Shown here: positions 38,901 through 50,949 of the stretch, piece after piece | Numbering within the stretch: position 1 is the first letter of the stretch | How the letters are laid out: each line of letters starts with the position of its first letter | Source of the DNA: Leptodontidium sp. MPI-SDFR-AT-0119 | Taxonomy: Eukaryota; Ascomycota; Leotiomycetes; Helotiales; Leptodontidiaceae | Direction of reading: 5' to 3' | NCBI GenBank assembly: GCA_020726505.1 | Contig: JAHLEZ010000003.1 | Coordinates: forward strand, 1,302,001 to 1,366,000 | Length of the DNA stretch: 64,000 nt | Notes under the pieces: model-generated | Databases searched by the model: none | Seen by the model: only the letters and a program-made list of their open reading frames with translations | What the model was told of the DNA's origin: nothing | Program-made: the position numbers and the translations under genes

Positions 38901-41900
38901 AAAAACTACGTCCGCGTAATTATAGCTATAATTATGTCGTCTTTTAAGTCGTTATAGTCGTCGATACTAGCGTTATAAGCCTCTAGCCATTTTAGGAGAG
39001 CTCTTAGCGGGCCTTTAGTATTAGGGTACTTAAGGTAGAAACGCTTAATTATATACGGAGCTGTTATAGTATCTAAGTATAAATACTACTTTAAGTCTTC
39101 GTTAGCACTTAGCTACTTAATATAATAAATAACTTGTTTCGTATAACTTTAGAGCTAAGGATGCCTTTAATTTCCCACTCATCTTACTTAAGTAATAACT
39201 AAATAAGTGCTAGTATAACTCTAACTTGTCCTAGCAAGGGGTTATTGACGTACTTACAAAGCGAATACAAGTGGAAAATAAGGTAAATTAACTAGTCCTC
39301 TAGTAGCTTAATTCTTTAGCTCTTTTCTTCCCTAGTAATTGCTTTAATAAGGCCGTATTACTTATTAAACAACTTCCTTAAAAGTCAGTTAACGTTTTAG
39401 TTCCGAGTGTCGACTAGTACTAAGTCGCTAACGTCTTAATTGACGGCGCGTCGCCCACGATTCGCTAGTCGTTTTATTTTCTTTTATTAGTCCTTTAAGG
39501 ACAACTATACGACTTCTATAACCTTTTTTATTTATAAAGCTACTTATAAAGCCTCCTCGTAGTTAAGTTTTTCTATTATTATAACCGGCGGCTTTAGGTT
39601 AATTAAGTCCTAGGAAGTCCTTAGCTTAACGCCGTTAAGTAACTAAAAAGAAGACAGGCGGCCTAAAGACTCGTGCGATAACGTTAGTTAAGCGATGTCT
39701 ATAATTAGTAAAAGGTCACTCTAATTATCTTAATAAAAAAAATAAAAATAAAGCCGCTACTTAATATATTAGTTTATTACTTTTATTTAGCCGTTAACGT
39801 TCAGGTTATATACTATCGTTAACTTTACCTTAGTCCCGAGGATACGACAGTACTCCTTTTAAAAGAAGGAGACAAACTAAGGCCCTTAGTCTAAGATAAT
39901 AAAGTCTGGCATATTAAAGTATCGAGTCTAATAAACAAGGAAAAGGATGACTATACTTTTCGCCGTAATTATATCGTTATAAGGTATTAAGACTAGCTTT
40001 TTAAATAGGCGGTCGATAATAATTATAGCGAAGTTAAAGCCGTACTTGTCTAATAGTAGCTTTATAAAATTCATTATAAGGTATTAGTACGGCTAAGCGG
40101 GGATTAGTAGGGGGTAAAGGAAACCAGGAGTCTTATCCTTACGGGCCTTTTATCAAGAACAACTATAATTAGCTACGTATTAAGCTATGTCCGTAATAAG
40201 GCCGTTTTAATAATATTTACAACTTAATAATACTTTTATCTTTCTAATCCCTATATATACTATTAAAGGTTAAGAATATATATAGTAAATAAGTGTCGTG
40301 TAAAGCTCTAGCGGTTTTAAGGGCACCTCTAGGCGGCTTGAAAAAAGTAACTTGTTGTTTATTAACTCGTAATCTAGCGACTACTCCTTAGCTTTTTATT
40401 AGAGAAGCTCTAGCAAGGGAGACGACTTATTAGCCAGGAGCACTTAATTAATAACGTTGTATTCCGCGATATTATATACTATTATAGAGTTAGGGTCTAG
40501 CTCCTCCGCGGTAAGCGTCTCTAGGTCGACTAGTACTTCCGTATTTAACTCTAACTCTAGCTCTGGCTCTGGCTTTAGCTCGTCACGTATCTTAATATCA
40601 CGATCTAAGATTATAGCGTCTATAAGTGCTAAAGGTATTGTCTCTACGACTTTAATATAGACGTCTATAAGATCGACGGCGGAGAGCTAAAGGTCGCTAG
40701 TAACTCGCGGGTTAATTTTATTAGTCGGAATTAGCTATTAATTGCGAATAGCCCACTTACGTGCCTCTATAGCCGTAAAGTTCTAATCCCGTCGAGACAA
40801 GGTATTAATTAAAGTATTAGTTGTCTCAGTATAATATATAATCGTAAAATAAAAGTTCGTAAAGAACTCGGCCTATTAAGCCTACTTAGCCGTAAGGTCC
40901 TTAATAGTTATAAAGTACTTTAAGACTTAATAGTTTATATAAACAAGGACATTTTTCTAAGTACTTAAGAGCTCTAGGCAATATTACTTAAATAACCGGA
41001 AAATCACTAGTATCTCTTTATTATAAATTAAGTAGTTAAGCTTAAGGTCTATTATAATCTTAAAAAAGTATCCCACGAAGTAAAAGATGTCGTCTTTTTA
41101 AAATTTAAATAAAATCCTAGCGACAACTTTATTAAAAGAGTTAGTCTTTAGCCGCGTTTACTTAGTAAGGTCGTAGTAGTAAAAAACTGGCGTAGACTAA
41201 AGGGCTTCCTGGAGAGTTTCTTAAGCGTCTTTATAGGCGCTGTCGAATTTAAAGGGAACGTCTTTTTTAGTAAGTATTATAAGGGGTCGTACGATACGAC
41301 TATAGTCTTTAATAAACCGGCGATAAAAGTTATAAAAACTAAAATAACTTTATACACTCCGTATATTATTAGCGTATCGCTAGTCCTTAATTACACTAAT
41401 CTTCTTTAGGTTTACTTCCACGCTATCGACTCTAATAATAAATCTTAGAAACCTTGTCTTTTATACGCTAAACTTAAACTTTTTAATATCGGCCTAAAGT
41501 CTGTGTGCCTATAATATTACTATTACCTTCTTAATATAAACCTTGTACTCCTTAAGAGTAAACGAATATATTAGGATATCGTTTATATAAGCCGCGTAAA
41601 AGTCGTTAAAGTACTTTATAAAAATATCGTTAATAAATCGATAGAAAGTCGCTAGACTATTAATAAGACTAAAGGGAAGAACCTTATATTTATACGTGCC
41701 GTATTAAGTGTAAAAAGTCGTGTAATCTTCGCTCTCGGGGGACATATAAATGCGGTGGAAAACTTACTAAATATTAAGCTTTATAAAAACCTTTGCCTTA
41801 TAAATACGAGCTATTATCTTATTAATCAAAGGGATTAAGTATAAGTCCTTCTTTAACAGGGCATTTAGCTTCTAATAGTCGACACATAACCGGAGACTAT

Positions 41901-43005
41901 TATTAGCTTTCTTAATAAAGAGAATAAGGGCCGCGTATAATACACTAAAGGGCTTAATAAAACCTTTATATAAGTTATTAATAATATACCGCTTAGTCTC
42001 TAACAATTATTCTTTAGTTATATACTAAAGAGGTTTAAAAGACAAGTCGTTCTCCTTAGTAAGCTCAATTTAATAGTTTACGCCTTAGTAATACGCTAGT
42101 AACTCGTTAGAGGCTCGCCGGGAGAAAAAAGGAATATACTCTTAATACTTTATTAAGAGCTTCTTACTTACTAACTTATTATCTTGCGCGTACTTAGCCT
42201 CTAAGGCCTCCTTTAAGGTTAAGTCTTTATTTATTAACGCGAGTTCGACGCTTAGCTAGTTTAAGGCCTCTCGCCGGCAACGAGTTAACTCTTAGTCAAT
42301 CTTATATATTAATATTACAAAGGTTTTTACCTTATTCCTTTTAGATTTCCTAGGTTAAAGGTACGTTATAAATATTATTATTACTAATATAAGGAAAATC
42401 TTTATAATAAGCGCCTTTAGCTAGTAATTCGCTAGGGAAACTCCACGAGTTCTCTTGTTTTAAGGTAATAATCCCGGATCACGGGATGTCGAGGGGTTTA
42501 ATTAATCCTTTATAACTTATAAGTACTCCTTAACTTCTTTAGCGAAGCTCGAGGGTCGAGTCGGCGAGACGCTAGCAGTAAGTCGTATAAAGACCTTTAA
42601 CTTAAAGTCGTCTAGCGCCGCGATCTTGGCTTGCCTCCGACGGTAATTATCCACGTCTATAAGGGCATCCCTTTATTCCGCATCAAGCTAGTGAAACTTA
42701 ACGATTAGCTTATTAGAACAGTTAATATTAATAAAAACTCGTTAATTAAAGTATAGTTAGACTAGTATATCTAATAATTATTTTAGCTAATTACGGTTCT
42801 TTATATACGACTACTTAAGGTCGTAATACTCGAGAAACTTCCGACTAATTAAAACGTTAGTGTTTCTTAAGTTAATTACTAAGAAAGGGAAGTTAATTCA
42901 CCGGCGGTTAATAGTTAAAGTAAGTAAAACGGCTGTATTAATTAGCTTGCCTTTCCTACTATTATAACTAGTTAAGACGATTAGCTAAGGGAGTAATATA
43001 AAAGA

Positions 43006-43094
43006 TGACGTACAAAAAGCGGACCTGCTGTCTGTAGACTGCGTATTTGGCTATATAACCTCTTTACCCCACGCCACGTGATTTCTGTGTAACA
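43006..43094 (-). repeat. 89-bp terminal repeat, left, TRIM copy 2
   Basis: Contains GCGGACCTGC and the E-box CACGTG; ends GTGTAACA. Confidence 0.88.
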
Positions 43095-43427
43095 CACCCC
43101 CTAAAGGCGGCGGAATAATAATCCTGTCTCCGGCGTCTCTAAATACCTCTCTAGTACATGACTAATTAATTAGCCTATAGCCTATCGCCTACGACTAATT
43201 AATAGCGTAACTAAATAGCCCCACGAAATAGGCGCGCGCTTATTTCGTTATATAATAAGCGAAGGTATATCCGGCGTTTTACCGTTTAGGCGAAAACTTC
43301 GCTTAAGGCAGAAATCCTAGTTCGCTTAAAGCGAGCCGGCCGAAGCTCGGCAAAGAGTAAAGTATAAAAAAACCCAGGGACGCAGCCCTTATAACGTAGC
43401 TCGTAGAAACAAGCTGTGGCTTTTAAC

Positions 43428-43516
43428 TGACGTACAAAAAGCGGACCCGCTGTCTATAGACTACGTATTTGGCTATATAACCTCTTTACCTCACGCCACG
43501 TAATTTCTGCGTAACA
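43428..43516 (-). repeat. 89-bp terminal repeat, right, TRIM copy 2
   Basis: Partner of 43006-43094; CACGTG has become CACGTA, a RIP-type change. Ends GCGTAACA followed by aaaga. Confidence 0.88.
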
Positions 43517-43599
43517 AAAGAAATATTAAATTACTTAATAAGTTAATATATAAGAAAAGTTTTAATTATACTAAAGATATTAACTCTACTATTAATATA

Positions 43600-45390
43600 T
43601 ATAAGTGTTTTAATAAAGAATCTATTCCTTCTTAGTTTAATATTAATTAAGAATTATCGTCCTTTAATAAGAGCACAGAAATCGAATGCTAAGTCCTTTT
43701 ATAAGTTATAGTTAATATTAAGGTGTAAGTCTTTATTACGGCTTAAGAGTTTTTTAACAGCTTGTTAGTCTCTAAATCCTCGCTGACGACTAACTAAGAA
43801 ATCGACTTATTAAAAGCTTAGTCTTTACGGCGCTTAAGACAGTCGCTAGCCTAATGGCCGGTCTTATTATAATAGAGACAGGTATTAAAAGAGACGTCCT
43901 TAAGTATAAGAGGAGGTATAAGGGACTTAGGTCGGCGTAAAACAGGCGAAGGAGAGGGCGATCGCTAGCGGACATTTAACGACTATCTTAGAGTCGGTGG
44001 TCTCTACGCGTAAGTAGTAAGGGTAAGTAAAGTAAAACGCTAATTATCCTTTTTTAAGATGCCGCGTAAGTCGTTAATACTAGTGTTATTAAAAGAGACT
44101 CGAGGGGCTTCGCGGGCAGTAGTAATAGCTTGTCTATTAACTCGTTCGGCTGCGATATTTTATAACTCGCGGTTAAAGACAGCTAAAAACTCGTTAAGAG
44201 CCGTATAATCTCCGGCGAATTTATACTTCTTAGTCTGAATATTATATTTAAGTTTATTAAAGACTTTCTCGCATACGTTATTAAACTAACGGGCAAGTAA
44301 AATCTTTCTAGTAGCCGCATATATTATAAACTTCGTATAAAACTCATTATATATTATATTGCCTATATATAATTAATTATACTTAAGCTTAGTTACTTAT
44401 ACTCGGTTGTAATCGAAGAATCGTTAGTCTAAAGCCTTTAAGACATTGGCGACTCTGTTAAAATCTCTAGCGAAGTCGGGGTCTATTTACTAAAAGATAA
44501 TAGTCTTGGCTTTTGCCTTTATATACTTAAAGTAAGTATAAACTTACGATTTGCTAATAAAGAAGTTACTTAAGTACTTTTAAATAAAGAGCTTTATATT
44601 TATTTTTTAGGCGTCGTATTTAATTTCGCCCTTATAGTTACTAAAGGAGGTACGGGGGTACTTGACCTTATTAAGCTTAACGATAAAGATAGTAAAGTTT
44701 AACTTAAGGAGGTAATAGTCGGCGGTAAGCTAAAGGTCTGCCGTAAAAGCACGAGTTAACCGATTGTAAAGAAGAGAAGGAGTATAAGTCTCTTAATAAG
44801 GGTTATTAATAGTATATTAGGCGAAGGCTTAAGTAATAGCGGCGGCGACAGTAGAGTTAACGGAGTCCTTAATTAATTAATTTACCTTAGCCTATTAAGC
44901 GGGGGTAAAGCCCTCTATATCGGTAGGCTTTAGCGATACGTTAAAGAATCACTGGGGTTTATCCTTTAAGTTTGAGTCGAATCCGTTAAAGCTTTCTAGC
45001 TCCTTCGAGAGAGTCTCGACCGAAGGGATAAGGGTGTTAGTAAAGCCTAGCCGTACGGGGGCGCTCCTTTCTCTAAAGCTTCGCTAACGAGGGGGAGAAG
45101 TTAATAATAGTAGTAAAGTAAAGTAAGGAGGTATTTAAGGTTATTAATCAAGATATTAATTAAATATACGTTCGAAACAAGGCGTGTGTTAAGTTACGGT
45201 AAGGCAGGTTAATCACGAGAGAATATTTAGCTTTCTCTAAGACAGTCTATTACGAAGGCAAAAAGGTACTTATCTGTCGAATAAGCTAAGGTGTTAAGGC
45301 TTGTTATTAACTTATTATAAGGGTAAGTCGACAAGGCGTAAGACCGGGTAAAATATAACGCTTTATAATAAAGAAGTATTAGTCTTTTCT
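43600..45390 (-). pseudogene. Gypsy C2 gag remnant
   Basis: Minus-strand gag with A-D-Y-Y-L-L-K-L-N, K-Y-P-R-T-S-F-S-N-Y-K-G-E-I-K-Y-D, then a long helical part and a zinc-knuckle relic C-L-Y-Y-N-K-T-G-H-x-A-S-D-C near 43860, whose second Cys now reads Tyr. C1 carries the first part in plus orientation. Broken by stops. Confidence 0.75.
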
Positions 45391-45392
45391 TA

Positions 45393-45694
45393 TATTACGA
45401 TTAATTAAAAGTTAATATTACGAGTTAACTTAAGCTTTATATTTAGACTTAAGGCTACGCTTAGAATCGAGAAGAAAAAACAAGGAGGAAAAGAAAGCTC
45501 TTTATAAGGGAGGGCTCGAGTATATATATATAAAGGACCCTCCTAATAGGGCCTAGCGTAGTCGAGTGCCATTCACGTCAACATATCGCAGGCTCGCCAC
45601 CTAGTCTTCCTTATTAGGCTTAGCGCCGTCGCATAGCCAGCGATGGTACGAGCCCGTGTCGGTTAGAATACGAGGCGCATCGTAAGTCGTAACA
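45393..45694 (-). repeat. 5' LTR of Gypsy C2 (302 bp)
   Basis: Right half little mutated (keeps many CpA), left half RIP-changed; right end GTCGTAACA. Confidence 0.9.
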
Positions 45695-46705
45695 GTATTC
45701 GTCGTCTAACGCGGTTTCGGCCTCCTAAAACCGATTATTAACTAGTACTTAACGTAATACAAGTTCGTTAGATGTAAGAACATTGATTATATTAGATAAA
45801 TTATCTAGGGTATAATTGTACACTCGTCTACCGGTGTCTTTATCGCCTATTTAAGTATCCTAAGTAAGCTTAAAAGCTAAAATAATGACATTCGCGTTTA
45901 GTAGCCATATATTAGTACGCCTAAAGGCTAACTAAATTATCTCTTTCTTAAAGGTTTTAGCTCTGATTTAGTAAAGGTGTTATAACCGTCTCTAATTTTA
46001 TCTTCAATTACTCGTCTATACTAATACTTTTTAGACTAGAAACAAGTAACGTTTAATAGTTATATAGCATGCGTCGAGTAAGCAATTAAACAAAAAGGTA
46101 CGATATTCAATTACTTATACCTAAAGATAAACTTATACGTTATATAGCTACTATAGCTATTAAATATCAAGAGACGCTATTAACTTTATTAGCGGCCTCT
46201 AGTTTGTTAATCAAAGTGTTTGAGCTATTCTAACGTAAGCTTGTCACTAGAATACCCCTTTTTACTACAAGAGATCTTTGTGCCTAGAAGTAGGTTATTA
46301 TTAAATATCTTCTCTAAGTAAATAGCCCTTAGTATAATAATATAGTAATCAATAGCGTAGTTAGTAGTAGAGATATACTTAATGACTAACACAGATTCGC
46401 GGTCGACAGGGTCACGGGTATAAACCTAAAAACAGTTAATACGCACTTAGTCATCGAGATAAACGCCTTTTAAGTGGAAAAACGTACCTTTTTAATGTTC
46501 TTGTGCGTAATAACTATTATATTACTAATACACCCGACCCAGAAGCTAATTTCGTCTATATTAAAGATATCTTTCTAATATATTAAGTATTTAGCCATTA
46601 CTACAGCTAACTTTTTAAAGTAACTAGTGATCTCTTTAATCGTTATATAATCTTTACGCTTTTAGTCTATTAGAGTAGTCCGTAAAGTATAATATTAACT
46701 AGCGG
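45695..46705 (-). pseudogene. pogo/Fot-type DDE transposase P1, C-terminal two thirds
   Basis: Minus-strand DDE_1 transposase. Reads D-I-F-N-I-D-E-I-S-F-W-V-G-C, then I-T-H-K-N-I-K-K, an intron at 46487-46426 (GTACGT...TTTTTAG, 62 nt), then D-P-V-D-R-E-S-V-L-V-I. It continues G-Y-S-S-D-K-L-T-L-E, then L-K-H-F-D, T-R-G-R, and R-L-L-I-F-N-S-Y-S-S. In the family the last motif is I-F-D-G-Y-G-S-H, so the second catalytic Asp is now Asn. Cut off at the C2 LTR on the left and split from its N-terminal part by Gypsy D. Stops are RIP-type. Confidence 0.8.
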
Positions 46706-46954
46706 TGTGACGACTGTCGCTGTCCAGAGCCTCATTTCCACCGGCTCCACTTAGTGCTGCCTGATCAGGACGTACCGAGATTACTATAGTACTAGGTACA
46801 CCAACCTCTTATATATAGACTTATTCTTTCCTTACCTTCTTTCCTCTGTAGTTGTAGATTCTAAGTTAATACTTAGTATCGTCATATGTCTCTTATGTTA
46901 ATATATAAGGCGTCAGTTACACGTGATTGCCGTCTTTCTAAGGTAAGCGTCACA
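46706..46954 (+). repeat. 5' LTR of Gypsy D (249 bp)
   Basis: TGTGACGACTGTCGC...AAGCGTCACA, perfect inverted ends TGTGACG/CGTCACA. Contains a TATATATA box near 46809 and is relatively rich in CpA. Confidence 0.92.
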
Positions 46955-49900
46955 TTATCTATAACTCTTTTCTTTACGTCTAAGAAGACAATAAATATCC
47001 CCCGCCCCTAATTCTCCTGTAAGTAGTTACGACTTAGAAGCTTAAATACAAGAAAGGCTTATATTAAGCTTTGTAACTTAATAAATAGTAACATCAAAAC
47101 CCTTACTAACAACGAAGTCAATATTTACTTCGTTACTATTACTCTTATTCTCCTCCTTGACCTCTGCCTCTACACGACGAAGTCGAAACCCCCTCTTCGC
47201 TAGACCTCTCCCTTTAACTCGCTAAGTTAAGCCGAAAGTCGTCCTTCCTCTAATAAAGTGACCCGCTATAGACGACGCCGATATGTCGTCTGCCTCTTCT
47301 TCCGTCCCCCTACTTGACTCTCTCGATATTAATAATCTTATAATTAATACTTTTATTAATACGCTAAAGAGTAGTGTAAAGCCTATAAGGACATATATAA
47401 GAGAGACACTATAAGAAAGCCGACTTCGTATCTTGGAAGAGTAACTCGCGGAGAGTCATATAAAGAACTAGCGGCTGAAGCTGTCTCTTTAATAATAGCG
47501 ACTTACGACCGACGAGCCTCTACTATACAGATCCGCCCTAAGATCTATAACTTTCTAAGAAAGGGACACACTCCTTTATCCCTTAATTAAGAAAACTCCT
47601 GCCCCTAAGCTAGACAAAGGCAAAGGTAAGGCATAAAGTACTCTTAATCTAAGTAGACTACTAGACGACGACAGTGAGGACGGCTATTAACCTCCTCGTA
47701 TCTCACGTTATTATTTCTTATCTTTCTCTAGGAGGTCTTAAATGTCTACGGCCTCACGAATCGAGAAGATTCTTAACCTAAATAATAAGCTTTTAGATAG
47801 CGTCAATTATAGTCCACGTTTATGGGAAGTCTAAGTTTAGAACGCCTTACGCTAGTACGACGAATACTTCGTCGACGACGACTATTAGAAGGACTAGTTA
47901 CTTATATAAATAAAAGGAATAGCTCGCACGTTCTTAAAACCCTCCTTCTTATCCCCGACGCTTAACGAAGACGGAAACTTAGCGGATACGCTTGACTTAA
48001 TTAACTAAGTAATTAAATTCTTAATTAACCCCTATAAGTAATAAATAACGCGTAACCTCTACTTTATATTAAAGATAAAAGTTATAAGACAAACCTTTTA
48101 GGACTTTTACTAATAGTTCAGAATTCTTACTAATTAAGGCGGCGTAACTAACAAGTCAATCCTTAAAATAAACTTATAGGACAAGCTCTTATCCCGCCTA
48201 CGTAAGTAATTATTTTATAAGTATTAAAAAGCTAGAACTTTAGAAGAGTATATAAAAGCAGTCTAAGCTAAGGACTAAGGACAGATCATAGAGAACATTA
48301 TTTACGCTAGTCGCTTTAGCCCCTTAATAATAGGTATAAATTCCTACCCCCGGTCTTAAGTTAATATCTTCTTAGGGATTACGGGAAAGTCACTCTAAGC
48401 TTTTATTACTTCTTCGTCCTAAAGACAAGAAACTAGTTAGCCCCTAGGTCAATAAATCTTTATACAAGCCGACACACCTTATGCCTAAACACTAATAAAT
48501 GCCCTACGGCATTTCGCCTAACGGCCCCCTAATCGTAATTATACCTCCCGCCTAAACGAAATAGAAGTAGGCGCCGACGACGGCGGTCTTATGTCTAACA
48601 GCTAAGTTATAGACGACAACGACAACTTACTAGTAGAGGAACTTACCCCACGAGTAAAAGACTTAGCCTAAGAAAAGGCTCCTTCTTAAGTATAATACGA
48701 GATATACGACATCTTAACTTTACGAAGCTTTTTAGCGGACTAGCACTTACTACCTGTATCGCTCTCTCTAAGAATAGACTCACGTATAAGCTGCTTATAC
48801 TTCTTAATTCCGGAGCTAATAGTTATTATTTTATTAATTACTTTCTTTTAAAGTCTCTTTCTTTCTTCTTAAAACCTTTAATTCACTTACTGCCTTCACT
48901 TGTCCTTATTAAAGGATTTAATAGTCGAACTGGCTAGACTATTAGCTACTATACCACGTTGAATTTAATAGTCGATAAGTGTTTATAATTATTTACTCCT
49001 TTTTTAATTACTTACTTAGGAAACTATAAAGTAATTATTAGAAGGTTATGACTAAAGCATCACGAAGTACTCTTAGATATCGCTAAATAACGGCTTATTT
49101 GGCCATTAGACTACTCCTTAATAATAAGCTATAATAAACTAATTAAGGTCCGAGACTTACGTATATATAAGATTTACTAACGCTACTAGCGCGACGCTAA
49201 GTATAAAGACACTAAGTTGCGTGAATTTTGGAGTTACTATAATACCTAATTTATAGAGTCGACTTTAATAGCTAACTTACCCTTACCTCCCGCGCTAAGT
49301 ATAAATACCTTAGAAACTTTATTAAAATTAATAACCGCCGAAGTAAGGACTTATAGAATATTTAAACCTACTATTTACTTAGAGTCTACGACTTCGTGTT
49401 ATAGTAACTATAATAGCCCGTTATAAGACGATTCTATAGCTAATTCTAGCCGGCGCGCTAAGTCAAATTTCGACATACACGCTAGTTACTCCTTTACTTT
49501 CTTAATAACTTTAAAACTTATTACTGTGAATCCCTCGACTGTTATTAAGTTTAGAAAACCAGCGATTATATTAATAAAAAATTAAACCCGGCATCCCGCG
49601 TAATATAATCGAATTATATTAAATACTAAAGATATTAATTCTACGGATACATAGTTATTAAGCTTACACTTATAGTTAATCTCTAACTACGGAACTACTA
49701 TAAGTCGTAGAAAGAAAGATCAGGGAAACCTATTATAGTCGTGCCAAAAGTGTGGAGTCGAGAATTTATACCCCCCCGAAATCGAGCCCACGGTGCTAGT
49801 AAAAGAACTTCACCCTCTTGTCTCTTTAATACTTAGTACTTTGTTTATTTCTTTTTTCTTTCTTATTTTAAGTATAAAACCCCTTACGTATTCCTTACTT

Positions 49901-50221
49901 TCTTCTCTTACTATACCTTCTAATAAATACTTCGTTTCGAAACATATAATAGCCTCTAGAAGTAGCCGCGCCGCTGTATTAATTAGAGAAGCTGCGCTAA
50001 TAATAAATTCTATATTAATCTCCGAGAGTCAGAAATGCTTAGATCCGCGCCTCTTAAGTGTATAGTATCGCCCCTAGTTAATCCCCGATACTAGTACTAC
50101 TATTAAACTTACTTCTATTATTAACCCTTTATGTACCGTAGAGCTCTCACATCAACAAGTACGACATGTAATAAAGCCTAGAGAGGGCGCGCACTCCGCT
50201 ACTAATAGTCCTCTACTTTAG
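46955..50221 (+). pseudogene. Gypsy D gag and protease remnant
   Basis: A plus-strand frame, open except for RIP-type stops, leads into A3. A protease active site near 48800-48825 reads L-L-N-S-G-A-N-S, where L-D-S-G-A is expected. Downstream, N-L-Y-P-P-E-I-E-P-T and an unbroken 90-codon stretch (49793-50065) belong to the same frame. After removing A3 and one duplication the frame continues exactly into pol at 57769. Confidence 0.75.
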
Positions 50222-50478
50222 TGTCGGTGCAATACCGGTTCATGTACCACGCTGTATGTGTGAATATATTCTAATGTGAGTATAGTGACAAAGTAATAAA
50301 TAGTTAGTTCAAAAATCTGTGTCTTTTTTAAGAGAGTGTAAAGAGAGCTAGACTATATACTACGAAACCCTACCGAATCTTCACCAAAACTAGTCCGGCT
50401 AGGCTCTAACCCTTAACTTTAACCCGCACCCACATTTCCAGACTAAAGTATACTTATACAAGGACTTATAGACTAACA
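50222..50478 (-). repeat. 3' LTR of Copia A3 (257 bp)
   Basis: TGTCGGTGCAATACC...GACTAACA; full-length match to 57507-57763. Confidence 0.9.
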
Positions 50479-50949
50479 TAAGTAAAACTTCTTTTAGAAA
50501 AACTATTTCTAATACACGTAAAAGCAAACAACAAGTAATATATAAGAAATAATAAATAAAATAACAAAGTATCTAACAGCGTCTAATCCTGATCCGACAG
50601 TGTCCCGAAAGTGCCCCGAAAGGGGTCTAAATATAACGAGATACCTTAACGAAGCTAAGCGAGAACTAGTAACAATAGGAACCCTTAGTATTATATAACG
50701 TGATAGATATATATATATCGCCTCCCCTCTAAAGGTTTGGAATCTCCTTAGTAAACACATATATAATAACCGTACGTATATTACTCTCCGATCTCTCTAA
50801 TTCGTTTAATATGGCTCAAAAACTAATATTTTTAAGAAGACTATATTAAATTAAATAGATAATCCAAAAGTAAGTATACTCTTTAGAGATAGTTCAGTAG
50901 GGAAACAGTGTATTAACTAGAAACAGTACTTACACTAATTCCTACAGGA

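Larger units (their letters stand above)
43006..43516 (-). mobile_element. TRIM-like miniature LTR element, copy 2 (511 bp)
   Basis: 89-bp terminal repeats at 43006-43094 and 43428-43516, duplication aaaga at 43001-43005 and 43517-43521, inserted in C2. Colinear with copy 1 throughout and less mutated (TGACGTACAAAAAG...CTGCGTAACA). The minus strand has TTTAGGGGGTG directly before its 3' repeat. The homologous position in C3 lacks the insertion. Confidence 0.9.
39150..43573 (-). pseudogene. Gypsy C2 pol remnant (RT, RNase H, integrase)
   Basis: Minus-strand frame with reverse transcriptase near 42000-41500: N-N-S-L-R-L-C-V-D-Y, M-S-P-E-S-E-D-Y-T-T-F-Y-T, Y-G-T-Y-K-Y-K-V-L-P-F, and A-A-Y-I-N-D-I-L-I-Y-S, where Y-I-D-D is expected. 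RNase H and integrase follow toward 39 kb. TRIM-2 interrupts the upstream part. Stops are abundant and RIP-type. Confidence 0.8.
38584..45694 (-). mobile_element. Gypsy C2, LTR to LTR, carrying TRIM-2
   Basis: Two LTRs of about 302 bp in minus orientation bound gag (about 45390-43600), then pol (about 43570-39150). A polypurine tract ending GAGGGGGGGGTAA lies directly before the 3' LTR. No matching duplication is seen outside (left aatat, right gtatt). The left neighbour is pol of the same family and the right neighbour is a pogo transposon, so the ends are probably rearranged. Confidence 0.85.

Noticed and set aside
40457..40660. Ser-rich 67-codon plus-strand frame
   Set aside because: Antisense to the C2 pol region, with composition driven by AT-rich RIP sequence.
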